Origin: Wenzhouxiangella sp.
Lineage (GTDB): Bacteria; Pseudomonadota; Gammaproteobacteria; Xanthomonadales; Wenzhouxiangellaceae
DNA: 9,722 nucleotides
Reading direction: 5' to 3'
Assembly: GCA_007119095.1 (NCBI GenBank)
Contig: SKQI01000205.1
Span: 1-9,722 of the forward strand
The position numbers and the translations under genes were made by a program. Positions 1 through 6,584 of the stretch are shown piece by piece. Positions within the stretch are counted from its first letter, which is position 1, and every line of letters begins with the position of its first letter. The notes beneath the pieces are model-generated. The model was given only the letters and a program-made list of their open reading frames with translations, searched no databases and was not told where the DNA came from.

Positions 1-1434
1 GCTGACCCGGACTTCGCTCAATGGCGTGTCATTGCCCATGACGGTCAGTGTGCCTTCCATGTTGGTTGGCGGGCCACGCAGCACCAGGATGGCATCCACA
101 TCACCCATGCCGCCAAGGCCCAGGGTCAGTGCCCAGGTGCCGGCCGGGTCGATCGCCGGCGGCTGGAGTGCTGCCAGCACGTAACGTTCGCCGTCGACCC
201 AGACTTCGCTGATGGTCGGGCCTTCGGTAAACAGCTCACCTTCAACGATCACCAGGTTGGCCATGAAGCCGGGCCGAATACGACCGGCGCGGTCGGACAG
301 CCCCAACCAGGCGGCCGGTTCGGTGGTCAGCGCGGCCAGGGCCTGGTCGCTGTCCAGGCCGCGTTCGATGGCCTTGGCCAGCTGCTCGAAAATCTGCCCC
401 GGCTGGGTCAGCCCGTGGCTGGTCAGCAGCAGCGGCACACCGGCCTCGACCAGCCTGACCGGATTGTCCGGTGCCCGGTGCCAGTGACGCAGCGCTTCCA
501 GGGAAGCATTGCGGTCGTTTTCATCCTTGACGTCGGGTACGTCGGGGAAGGCCAGTGGCAGGATATGACGCACTGGCCGTGATTCCAGCACGCCAATGCG
601 CTTGTATTCCTCGCCGTGACCGACCAGGGTCAGATCCACCTGGTCATCGCCAATCAGTTCAAGAATGCGCAGGGTGTCGAGCAGGTCCTGCGATTCGAAT
701 ACCAGCGGGGTACGGCCAGACAGAGCCGGGGCCAGGTCATCCAACCCTTCCAGCCATTCTGGCCGGGGCTGGGCCGGGTTGTTGCCCCAGGCCGTTCTCG
801 CCGCAGCTTGCCAGCGGGCATCGTCCACAGACTGGCGGAATAGCGCGACCGCGCCCATCAGTGAGTTCGGGAATCCCCGTCCGGTGGCGCGACCTGACAG
901 ACTGGCAAACTGGCCGAACGAAGGTTTGACCAGGTTGCGGTTGAGGCTGCCTTCGCCCAGGTTGGCGATCAGACCATGTCCGCGCAGAATACCCTGATCA
1001 GCCGCCAGCAGCGCAGTGGTGAAACCGGCACGGCGCAGTTGCGTAACCTTGTCTTCCGGCCAGTCGCGGGCATGGATGCGCCGGTCAGGATTGATCAATT
1101 CGTGTCGGCCGGCAGGCGTTTCCTCGTCCGAATCCCGTTCGATTTCGAACAGCAGGTAAGGCTCGATCAGGCCCGGGAAGACCGTGATCGGGTCTTGCCC
1201 TTCGGCGCGCTCGAATTCATGGACTCGGGCGTCAGCGGGCGGCTGGACATTGGCGCCGACGGCTTCAATGACGCCGTCGCGGATGACCACGGTGCCGGAT
1301 TCGATAACCTGTCCGGGTGCGGTCACGATCCGCACGTCGACCAGCGCGTGGACACCGGGGACAGGCTGGCGCAGATCTGATGCCAGGGCCGGCGTCAGTG
1401 CGATGGCCAGAAGAATGGCAATGAATGCTCGCAA
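1..1434 (-). CDS. Exported amidohydrolase-fold protein, degenerate N-terminal half (partial, runs off left edge)
   Basis: The reading frame is open for 478 codons from a TTG at 1434 to the window edge with no stop, so the C-terminus is missing. TTG is chosen because a strong ribosome site lies 6 nt upstream and the product starts with a signal peptide (MRAFIAILLAIALTPALA, cleavage near residue 19). Residues 27-60 form the usual amidohydrolase beta segment, followed by VFPGLIEPYLL (85-95). Residues 369-402 (LTTEPAAWLGL...GRIRPGFMANLVIV) match the late barrel and closing strands of imidazolonepropionase-like amidohydrolases. The HxH metal motif expected just after PGLI is absent, and the late Asp ligand position reads LLLTSHG (335-341). 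GHGEEYK (272-278) is kept. After residue 430 (PAGTWALTL) a new beta-rich segment begins. This resembles long two-half amidohydrolases of about 1000 residues whose first half is inactive; an intact second half may lie outside the window. Family call is strong, substrate unknown. Confidence 0.85.
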   Translation of the reverse strand, partial: MRAFIAILLAIALTPALASDLRQPVPGVHALVDVRIVTAPGQVIESGTVVIRDGVIEAVGANVQPPADARVHEFERAEGQDPITVFPGLIEPYLLFEIERDSDEETPAGRHELINPDRRIHARDWPEDKVTQLRRAGFTTALLAADQGILRGHGLIANLGEGSLNRNLVKPSFGQFASLSGRATGRGFPNSLMGAVALFRQSVDDARWQAAARTAWGNNPAQPRPEWLEGLDDLAPALSGRTPLVFESQDLLDTLRILELIGDDQVDLTLVGHGEEYKRIGVLESRPVRHILPLAFPDVPDVKDENDRNASLEALRHWHRAPDNPVRLVEAGVPLLLTSHGLTQPGQIFEQLAKAIERGLDSDQALAALTTEPAAWLGLSDRAGRIRPGFMANLVIVEGELFTEGPTISEVWVDGERYVLAALQPPAIDPAGTWALTLGLGGMGDVDAILVLRGPPTNMEGTLTVMGNDTPLSEVRVS

Positions 1435-1440
1435 AGGATG

Positions 1441-1449
1441 CTCTCCCCT
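1441..1449 (-). promoter_or_regulatory. Ribosome binding site that fixes the TTG start at 1434
   Basis: On the minus strand AGGGGAGAG is followed by CATCCT and then TTG. The 6-nt spacing and purine-rich match make the TTG the best start. The signal peptide begins immediately after it. Confidence 0.7.
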
Positions 1450-1498
1450 CGACTAAATCAAGCCGTGGAGGGTACCGCGTTTGCGTCAACGCTGCATA

Positions 1499-1518
1499 GG
1501 CCAGAAGTCATTCCGGCC
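1499..1518 (-). other. Hairpin between the DUF4156 gene and the amidohydrolase gene
   Basis: Read on the minus strand, GGCCGGAA and TTCTGGCC can pair (8 bp, one G-U) around a TGAC loop, 12 nt after the DUF4156 stop codon. No run of T follows, so it is at best a weak or Rho-assisted 3' end, or an mRNA-stabilising stem. Confidence 0.35.
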
Positions 1519-1529
1519 AAGGGCTGATT

Positions 1530-1850
1530 TCAGCGTGGGCAGGTGTAGATCAGAAATCTGCGCTGGCCATCGCGAACCGGTCCATCGGCCACAATGATGT
1601 TGCCGCCCAGCTCGGCCGCGCTGTTGCGGGCCAATGTTTCCAGCTCTTCTTCAACCTTGCCCGGGCTGCGCTGAACCGCGGCAACCCGGTCACGGACCGA
1701 TGTCGTGGTCTGACCAATCCGCTCGCACTGCCCAACCTGGGCCGCGCTTCGAACTGCAACTTCATCAGCCCCCGCCTCAGGCTTGACCCAGGTACAGCCT
1801 CCAAGCCCAGCACCAATAACCAGCAGCAGACAAACAGCAACAACACGCAT
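1530..1850 (-). CDS. DUF4156 family outer-membrane lipoprotein
   Basis: The product is 106 residues and starts MRVVAVCLLLVIGAGLGGC. This is a short type II signal peptide with lipobox LGGC, lipidated Cys19. The body (CTWVKPEAG..., AAQVGQCERIGQTTTSVRDR, EEELETLARNSAAELGGNIIV, FLIYTCPR) matches the DUF4156 pattern, including CxWV after the lipobox, C-x-R-I-G-x-T-T in the middle, an 'ELETLARN-AAELGGN' helix and a C-terminal Y-x-C. E. coli YjeI belongs to the same domain family; no function is established. The ATG at 1850 is preferred over a GTG at 1886. GAGGA lies 8-9 nt upstream of the ATG, while nothing useful precedes the GTG, and the 12 extra residues would put two Arg/Lys stretches before the hydrophobic core. 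It lies 95 nt upstream of the amidohydrolase start, in the same direction, with a hairpin between. Confidence 0.85.
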   Translation of the reverse strand: MRVVAVCLLLVIGAGLGGCTWVKPEAGADEVAVRSAAQVGQCERIGQTTTSVRDRVAAVQRSPGKVEEELETLARNSAAELGGNIIVADGPVRDGQRRFLIYTCPR

Positions 1851-1864
1851 CAAGTTTTTCCTCA

Positions 1865-1893
1865 GTCCAAACAGAGAGAAGCGCACCTTGGAC
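1865..1893 (-). other. Short inverted repeat in the leader of the DUF4156 gene
   Basis: GTCCAA (1865-1870) and TTGGAC (1888-1893) are perfect inverted copies with 17 nt between. They sit just upstream of the ribosome site of the lipoprotein gene and span the alternative GTG. This could be an operator or leader stem; six-base arms can arise by chance. Confidence 0.2.
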
Positions 1894-1941
1894 AGCTAAC
1901 AACAGCAAGGTTCCGCCATCTTGATCCATACCTACGGGCAA

Positions 1942-2060
1942 ATTAGTAGCCCGGCCCAACGTGGCCGGGGTCCATATCCGGCGCTTCTCCAAATGCTCGG
2001 GTGTCCCGCTCAATTGTGGATTCGTTTGGGGAGGTTAAGAGAAGCATCGGGCGGCATCCG
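1942..2060. repeat. Interspersed repeat, copy 1 (short form, with hairpin)
   Basis: This is the first of two direct, diverged copies. Shared blocks in order are GTAGCCCGGCCCA (1946-1958), GTGGCCGGGGTCCAT (1961-1975), CTTCTCCAAATGCTCG (1984-1999), and the tail GAAGCATCG-GCGG (2041-2054). CCCGGCC (1950-1956) and GGCCGGG (1963-1969) form a perfect 7-bp stem with a 6-nt loop. The GTAGCCCGG start recalls REP-type palindromic elements, but no family is recognised. Confidence 0.7.
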
Positions 2061-2288
2061 CCAGCTCACGGCCTGACCGGGTGAACGGCTCGGACGGCAC
2101 TCGGGCTCAGTGGCCCTGGAACCAGCAGGGTTGACTCACCGGCTCTGGAAGAATCAGGCTTCGATCCAACAATGGGGGACATTGAGCTTTCGGGGCTGGT
2201 TTAATGCCATCTTCCGCACCCATTCAGTCCATGATCTGACAGATACCACCCGCTGCGAGAGTTAGGAGTAGGGTGATGGATACGCCAG

Positions 2289-2472
2289 ATTGTAGCCCGG
2301 CCCAGCGCAGGTTGGAGGGCAGGTGCGGTTTGCCGTAGGCAAAAAGCGCCTGTCCGGAAACCGTTTAGCGCGTGTGGCCGGGGTCCATGTTCAAGGCTTC
2401 TCCAAATGCTCGAGTGAGCCGAACGGCTCTGAATTCATGGAGGGGTTTTGGCGAAGCATCGAGCGGTTCCGG
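2289..2472. repeat. Interspersed repeat, copy 2 (long form, about 70 nt insertion)
   Basis: The same ordered blocks as copy 1 appear at 2292-2304, 2374-2388, 2398-2413 and 2453-2465. Here about 70 nt (from 2305 to about 2373) separate the CCCGGCC arm (2296-2302) from the GGCCGGG arm (2376-2382). A separate palindrome, GAGCCGAACGGCTC (2416-2429), is present here and degraded in copy 1. The copy ends about 50 nt from the stop codon of the yeeE-like gene. Confidence 0.7.
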
Positions 2473-2524
2473 CCAGGCAAAGGTCAACCCGGAGTTTGGC
2501 ATGGTGGCGAGAGTTTCCAATCCC

Positions 2525-3694
2525 TTAACCCAAAATCTTCCTTCTAATCGGCAAGCTGATCCAAATCCCCGCCACCATCCCCAGCGCAAACAGCCAGCCG
2601 GATACTGCCATGGCGGAAATGCCAGAAAGTAGTGTGCCGATACTGCAGCCCAGGGCAATCATTGAGCCGAAGCCGAGCAGCACGCCACCCAGTGCGGCGG
2701 AAATCAGGGTGCGTGGCGGTTTCTTTTCCACGCGGAACTGATGGGCAAGCAGCGCGGCGGCGAAGGAGGCAGCAATCATGGACAACACAAAGATGCCGTT
2801 GTTGCCAATCAGTTGCGCGGTGTCGCTGACGATGCAGCCGGCCAGGCGGTCCAGCCCCTCCAGGCGTTCGGGTACGACTCCCAAAGCCGTGCCGAGGTCG
2901 CGGGAATGACGGCTGAATTCAGCGGTAACGCCCAGCGGATCGGCGCGCAGGTACATCGTTGTTCCAATCAGTCCAACGCCTAAGCCTCCTACCCAGGCCG
3001 GCCAGCGGTGCATCATGACTCGGCGCCAGATTCCGGCCAGGCTATTGGTCGCCGACGCCGAATCCGCGGCTGATGGCCGAATTCTCGTCAGCAGCCAGGC
3101 CCCCAGCGCGGCAAGAACCAGCAGCTGCAGCGCACCGGCGCCGGCGTAACCCAGGATGGACGGTAACCAGGTGGCCTCGGCATCGGCCAGGGTCTGCGAC
3201 CACAGGCGATTCCAGACCGCAAATCCGAGCATGAAGCCGCCAACTGCCCCGGCCAGTGCAAACAGGGAAGCCCACGAACCTTCACCCAGCCGATAGAGGT
3301 GGGCCGACAGGCAGGAGCCAGACAAGCTCATCCCGATACCAAAGCACAGCCCGCCGAGCAGCACCACCCAGCTCACCGGGCCAATGTGGGCGCGCGGCGG
3401 CAGAAAGCCTGCAGTCGGGTCAGGTACCCAGGCGCCGAACAAAACCAGGTACCCCAGCGTGCCCACGATCAGTGCGGCAATGATGCCAAGCACGCCGCGC
3501 GTGTCACCCTCTTCCATCCATTCGCGCAGGATGCAGAAGAAACAAAAGCGGGAGCGCTGCAGTACGAAGCCGAAGGCGGCGCCGCCAATCAGCACGAAGG
3601 AGGTTTGGCGGCCGAGGGATTCGTGCAGGTAAAGGCCCAGCCAGACCAGGGTCGCGAGTATGGCCAGGGCAATGATGTGGCGCAGCAGGGGCAT
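2525..3694 (-). CDS. YeeE/YedE (TsuA-like) sulfur-compound membrane transporter
   Basis: This is a 389-residue integral membrane protein of the Sulf_transp (YeeE/YedE) family. Characterised members such as TsuA import thiosulfate, and others move sulfur or selenium species. Two pseudo-repeated halves are visible. The first contains QRSRFCFFC (46-54) and GGLCFGIGMSLSGSCLSAHL (114-133). The second contains GCIVSDTAQL (286-295) and GGVLLGFGSMIALGCSIGTLLSG (336-358). The G-x-G-C/SGSC and GCSIGTLLSG motifs with Cys51, Cys54, Cys117, Cys128, Cys287 and Cys350 are the family hallmarks; such cysteines line the substrate path in TsuA. About nine or ten hydrophobic segments are present, with a polar loop near 205-232. 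The length is normal. An in-frame TAG precedes the ATG by one codon, fixing the 5' limit, although no good ribosome site is seen. It lies 71 nt downstream of the rhodanese gene, but a terminator intervenes. Exact substrate is inferred. Confidence 0.88.
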   Translation of the reverse strand: MPLLRHIIALAILATLVWLGLYLHESLGRQTSFVLIGGAAFGFVLQRSRFCFFCILREWMEEGDTRGVLGIIAALIVGTLGYLVLFGAWVPDPTAGFLPPRAHIGPVSWVVLLGGLCFGIGMSLSGSCLSAHLYRLGEGSWASLFALAGAVGGFMLGFAVWNRLWSQTLADAEATWLPSILGYAGAGALQLLVLAALGAWLLTRIRPSAADSASATNSLAGIWRRVMMHRWPAWVGGLGVGLIGTTMYLRADPLGVTAEFSRHSRDLGTALGVVPERLEGLDRLAGCIVSDTAQLIGNNGIFVLSMIAASFAAALLAHQFRVEKKPPRTLISAALGGVLLGFGSMIALGCSIGTLLSGISAMAVSGWLFALGMVAGIWISLPIRRKILG

Positions 3695-3727
3695 GGGCTA
3701 GGGCGGGAAAAGAGAAACGGGGAATGG

Positions 3728-3757
3728 AAAAAGGGGAGGCGACTGTGCCGCCTCCCC
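3728..3757 (-). terminator. Rho-independent terminator after the rhodanese gene
   Basis: On the minus strand, GGGGAGGCG (3757-3749), a 7-nt loop and CGCCTCCCC (3741-3733) form a perfect 9-bp GC-rich stem, directly followed by TTTTT (3732-3728). It begins 9 nt after the rhodanese stop. It should end or attenuate transcription before the yeeE-like gene. Confidence 0.9.
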
Positions 3758-3765
3758 CGAAAGGC

Positions 3766-4674
3766 TCAGGTGCCGGTCCAGACGCGGCCGGATGGGTTGT
3801 TGATCGGCACGCCGACGGCGTTGCCGTACTCGGTCCAGGAGCCGTCATAGTTTTTCACCTCGTAGCCGAGGATGTGCTTGAGCAGGAACCAGGTGTGGCT
3901 GGAGCGCTCGCCAATTCGGCAATAGGTGATGATCGGTCGGGTACCGTCCACGCCGACGGCGGCATAGATTTCGCGCAGCTCTTCGGCCGGTCGGAAAGTC
4001 CCGTCTGCTTCATTGACGGCTTTGTGCCAGGGTACGTTGACAGCTCCGGGAATGTGCCCGGCACGCACGGCCAGCTCCTGGACGCCGGCCGGCGCGATCA
4101 CCCGGCCGCTGAATTCATCGGCCGAGCGGATATCGATCAGGTCCGCTTCGCGTTCTCCTTCGACAACGGCCAGTACATCACTCAACCGTGCGCGAAGATC
4201 CGGCCTTGCCTGGGCAACCCGATAGTCGGTACGACGATGGCTTGCTGGAACGGTTGAAAGCGGGCGTCGTTCAAGCTCCCATTTCTTGCGACCTCCATCG
4301 AGAATGCTGACCTGCTCGTGACCGAATTGGTCGAAGACCCAGGCGCCCCAGGCGGCAAACCAGTTGTTGTTGTCGCCGTACAGTACGACTCGTGTGTCGT
4401 TGTCGATGCCGGCTTCCGACAACAGCTTTTCGAAGGCTTCCTTTGGAACCAGATCGCGGCGGATCGTGTCGACCAGATCGGTATGCCAGCGGAAGTTGAC
4501 AGCACCGGGGATGTGGCCTTGTTCATAAACGCCCGGGTTTACGCTCACTTCCACGACTCGAACCTGCGGATTATTCAGGTTGGCCGACAGCCAGTCCGTG
4601 TCGACCAGGGGGCCGTCAGCCATGGCCATCAGCGGCATCAGGGAGCCCAATACAGTAGCGAGTAGCAATCTCAT
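3766..4674 (-). CDS. Periplasmic two-domain thiosulfate sulfurtransferase (rhodanese)
   Basis: The product is 302 residues. Residues 1-19 (MRLLLATVLG...MAMA) form a signal peptide with an AMA|D cleavage site, so the enzyme should act in the periplasm. Two rhodanese domains follow. In the N-terminal domain (about 22-140), GHIPGAVNFRW (53-63) is present and the active-site loop has Asp101 (LYGDNNNW) instead of Cys, as is usual for the structural domain. In the C-terminal domain (about 165-300), DIRSADEFSG (181-190) and GHIPGAVNVPWHKAVN (206-221) lead to the active loop YCRIGERSSHTWF with catalytic Cys252. The CRIGERSSHTW loop is typical of thiosulfate sulfurtransferases. The expected chemistry is transfer of sulfane sulfur from thiosulfate to an acceptor such as cyanide or a thiol. 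AGAGG lies 10 nt before the ATG. The gene is divergent from the cysteine synthase and upstream of the YeeE transporter. Confidence 0.9.
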   Translation of the reverse strand: MRLLLATVLGSLMPLMAMADGPLVDTDWLSANLNNPQVRVVEVSVNPGVYEQGHIPGAVNFRWHTDLVDTIRRDLVPKEAFEKLLSEAGIDNDTRVVLYGDNNNWFAAWGAWVFDQFGHEQVSILDGGRKKWELERRPLSTVPASHRRTDYRVAQARPDLRARLSDVLAVVEGEREADLIDIRSADEFSGRVIAPAGVQELAVRAGHIPGAVNVPWHKAVNEADGTFRPAEELREIYAAVGVDGTRPIITYCRIGERSSHTWFLLKHILGYEVKNYDGSWTEYGNAVGVPINNPSGRVWTGT

Positions 4675-4837
4675 GTCTTGAAAACCTCTAGTGAATGACT
4701 CAGGGATGCAGATTAGGACGGGCGGAGGTTCTCACAAAGACGCAAAGCGAATATCAATATTCCACGGACGGCGGATATCTTGACAACGCAGGCACTAGAA
4801 TTCGGGGGTATTCATCAATTTTCACGCTGCTGTTCCT
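4675..4837. promoter_or_regulatory. Divergent promoter region between rhodanese and cysteine synthase genes
   Basis: The 163-nt gap must hold the promoters of both genes. On the plus strand a perfect TTGACA (4780-4785) and a good -10-like TAGAAT (4796-4801) are present, but only 10 nt apart, so they cannot work as one sigma-70 promoter; TATTCA (4809-4814) is 23 nt away. No convincing pair was found on the minus strand. The cysteine synthase ATG has no visible ribosome site in TTTCACGCTGCTGTTCCT. Confidence 0.4.
4749..4762. promoter_or_regulatory. AT-rich palindrome, candidate shared operator
   Basis: GAATAT-CA-ATATTC is a perfect 6+6 inverted repeat in the middle of the divergent gap. It could bind a dimeric regulator controlling both sulfur genes. 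No regulator gene lies next to it, so assignment is speculative. Confidence 0.35.
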
Positions 4838-5836
4838 ATGCCTAACCCAAGCAATTTTCTCGATGCGGTCGGCAACACACCGTTGATTTTTCTGAAACAA
4901 GCCTCCGAGCTCACCGGCTGTGAAATTTTTGGCAAATGCGAGTTCATGAACCCGGGAGGGTCGGTCAAGGACCGTGCGGCCAAATACTTGCTGCTGGACG
5001 CCATCAAGGCCGGGAAAATCGAGTCAGGTGGCATTGTGGTGGAGGGAACAGCGGGAAATACCGGTATTGGCCTTACCCTGGCCGGCAATGCGCTTGGCTT
5101 GAATACCCTGATTGTGATGCCCGAGACCCAGTCCGATGAGAAGAAATCGGCATTGCGCGGCATGGGTGCTGAGCTGCGGACGTTCCCGGCCGTGCCCTAC
5201 AAAAACCCTGAAAATTACGTTCACCAGGCACGACGGTTAGCCGAATCCTTGACAAGCGAACATGGCGTCTTTTACGCCAATCAGTGGGACAACGTCTCCA
5301 ATCGCGAGGGGCATATCCGTTCAACAGCGCCCGAAATCTGGGAGCAGATGGGTGGTCGGATTGACGGTTTTATCTGTGCGGTGGGAACCGGCGGCACTTT
5401 GGCTGGCGTCTCGCTTTGGCTGAAGGACAAGGATCCGGACGTCGTGATTGCAGCAGCCGATCCCGACGGTGCTGGCATTTATCACTGGGTCAAGCACGGC
5501 GAAATGCGCTCTTCAGGCAGCTCGATCACTGAGGGAATAGGACAGAACAGGGTGACAGGCAACCTGGACGGAGCCCGCATTGATGATGCTTTCAATATCC
5601 CGGATACCGAGTTGTTGCCGATATTGTGGGATTTGATCGGCAAGGAAGGGCTTTACCTGGGTGCCTCCAGTGGTATCAACGTAGCCGGTGCAATTCGGCT
5701 GGCGCGTGAGCTGGGCCCCGGGCACCGTATTGTGACTATCCTGTGTGATTCTGCCAGTCGCTATGAATCCAAGCTATTCAACCCGGAGTTCTTGCGCGAA
5801 AAAGGTCTGCCGCTACCGCCCTGGCTCAAGCGCTAG
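4838..5836 (+). CDS. PLP-dependent cysteine synthase family protein
   Basis: The product is 332 residues and a full-length fold-type II PLP enzyme. PGGSVKDRAA (39-48) contains the PLP lysine, Lys44. EGTAGNTGIGL (69-79) is the substrate loop. GTGGT (183-187) is the phosphate-binding loop, and GASSGINVAGA (275-285) plus Cys-Asp-Ser (303-305) complete the cofactor pocket. Classical CysK/CysM have TSGNTG; here the loop is TAGNTG. Together with the opening GNTPLIFLKQASELTGCEIFGKCEFMNPGG pattern, this points to the subgroup that includes the fungal mitochondrial Mcy1-type proteins rather than standard CysK. The expected reaction is O-acetylserine (or a related activated serine) plus sulfide or another sulfur donor to cysteine or an analogue; the actual donor is unknown. 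It is divergent from the periplasmic rhodanese and is probably the assimilatory partner of the sulfur locus. It ends overlapping the EAL gene by 11 nt, tail to tail. Confidence 0.87.
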   Translation: MPNPSNFLDAVGNTPLIFLKQASELTGCEIFGKCEFMNPGGSVKDRAAKYLLLDAIKAGKIESGGIVVEGTAGNTGIGLTLAGNALGLNTLIVMPETQSDEKKSALRGMGAELRTFPAVPYKNPENYVHQARRLAESLTSEHGVFYANQWDNVSNREGHIRSTAPEIWEQMGGRIDGFICAVGTGGTLAGVSLWLKDKDPDVVIAAADPDGAGIYHWVKHGEMRSSGSSITEGIGQNRVTGNLDGARIDDAFNIPDTELLPILWDLIGKEGLYLGASSGINVAGAIRLARELGPGHRIVTILCDSASRYESKLFNPEFLREKGLPLPPWLKR

Positions 5837-6584
5837 CGCTTTCATCCATGCCGGGTTGGGCAAAATAGTAGCCTTGGAACAGGCGCACTCCGGATTCTTG
5901 CAACCATTTGAATTCGTCGGCTGTTTCAACGCCAGCAGCGATGACCTCGACCCCCCGGTCATCGCACAGGGCCATGACGCCGCGCACGATGGACTGGTTT
6001 GCCCGTGACTGATGGATATCGTGGACCAGGGTATGGTCCAGCTTTAGCATGCTGGGTTCAAGATGAGCGATAGGCCTCAAGTCGGCATCGCGGCGTCCGA
6101 AATTGTCGGCCAGGACTCTGAAACCGGCGGCCCGGATGGCACGGCGGACTGCAATCAGGTTGTTGGCGTTGCCCATCATGCCGAGATTTCCCAACTCAAG
6201 GACGATGTGATCTGGTCGGATCCCGCTGGTACTGGCGACGTGCTGGCAAATGTCCAGCACCTGGGCGATATTGTCTGCCTTGATGTCGCTGCAGTTAAGG
6301 TGCAGATTGTTGTCAATGCCAAAGCGGGCCGCTGCCTCGATCGCCCGTATGCGGCAGGCCTGATCGAAGTCGAAGCGTTTGTCCCGACTGATACGGCTGA
6401 TAACGGTGGAGGCGGATTCGCGCTGAATGCCGCGCACCAGTGCCTCGAAACCGACCACCTCCTGTTCTTTCGCATCGATGATGGTCTGAAAAGCGAAGTT
6501 GATATCATCACCGACCATCTCGTGGTAAGACTTGATCCGCGTGACGACTTCGGCTTGGTCTGGCAAGGTTTTGCTCATGTCCAT
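5826..6584 (-). CDS. Stand-alone EAL-domain protein with altered catalytic motifs
   Basis: The product is 252 residues and almost entirely one EAL domain, without GGDEF, PAS or membrane segments. EAL proteins hydrolyse or bind cyclic di-GMP. GFEALVRG (45-52) keeps the EALxR signature, and Asn97, Glu130, Lys181, Asp183, Glu220 and QGYYFAQP (237-244) are recognisable. However, the usual 'E-x-T-E' is LELGN (129-133), the metal-binding DDFGTG is DNFGRR (160-165, second Asp to Asn), and the AEGVE motif is AAGVE (216-220, Glu to Ala). These changes affect metal-binding and catalytic positions, so it is probably a c-di-GMP binder or regulator without phosphodiesterase activity. Its opening SYHEMVGDDINFAFQTIIDA resembles the EAL subgroup seen with BLUF sensors, but no BLUF domain is present. 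ATG at 6584 or 6578 are both possible; neither has a strong ribosome site. Confidence 0.85.
   Translation of the reverse strand: MDMSKTLPDQAEVVTRIKSYHEMVGDDINFAFQTIIDAKEQEVVGFEALVRGIQRESASTVISRISRDKRFDFDQACRIRAIEAAARFGIDNNLHLNCSDIKADNIAQVLDICQHVASTSGIRPDHIVLELGNLGMMGNANNLIAVRRAIRAAGFRVLADNFGRRDADLRPIAHLEPSMLKLDHTLVHDIHQSRANQSIVRGVMALCDDRGVEVIAAGVETADEFKWLQESGVRLFQGYYFAQPGMDESASA
5828..5841. other. Perfect palindrome at the convergent gene junction
   Basis: AAGCGCTAGCGCTT is a 14-bp perfect palindrome that includes the cysteine synthase stop codon and touches the EAL gene stop. As a stem it would be 5 bp with a CTAG loop. Only three T residues follow on either strand, so a terminator role is uncertain. 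Confidence 0.4.

Larger units (their letters stand above)
1851..2524. other. Non-coding gap between yeeE-like gene and DUF4156 gene
   Basis: This 674-nt stretch has no frame with credible protein features or a ribosome site. It holds the lipoprotein leader (about 1851-1895), repeat copy 1 (1942-2060), an unrecognised unique stretch (about 2061-2288) and repeat copy 2 (2289-2472). No terminator with a T run was found downstream of the transporter stop at 2525. Confidence 0.7.

Noticed and set aside
1265..1489. Minus-strand open frame of 74 codons near the amidohydrolase start
   Set aside because: It is a different frame over the amidohydrolase 5' end, while the TTG-started frame has a ribosome site, signal peptide and family motifs.
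1530..1886. Longer GTG-started version of the DUF4156 lipoprotein
   Set aside because: No ribosome site precedes the GTG, while the ATG at 1850 has GAGGA at a good distance and gives a normal lipoprotein signal peptide.
2365..2658. Minus-strand open frame of 97 codons over repeat copy 2
   Set aside because: It overlaps the transporter 3' end in another frame and the repeat; no protein features. Such frames commonly arise from intergenic repeats.
4780..4801. TTGACA plus TAGAAT as a cysteine synthase promoter
   Set aside because: The spacing is only 10 nt, which is incompatible with a single sigma-70 promoter; each box may be chance or belong to another promoter.
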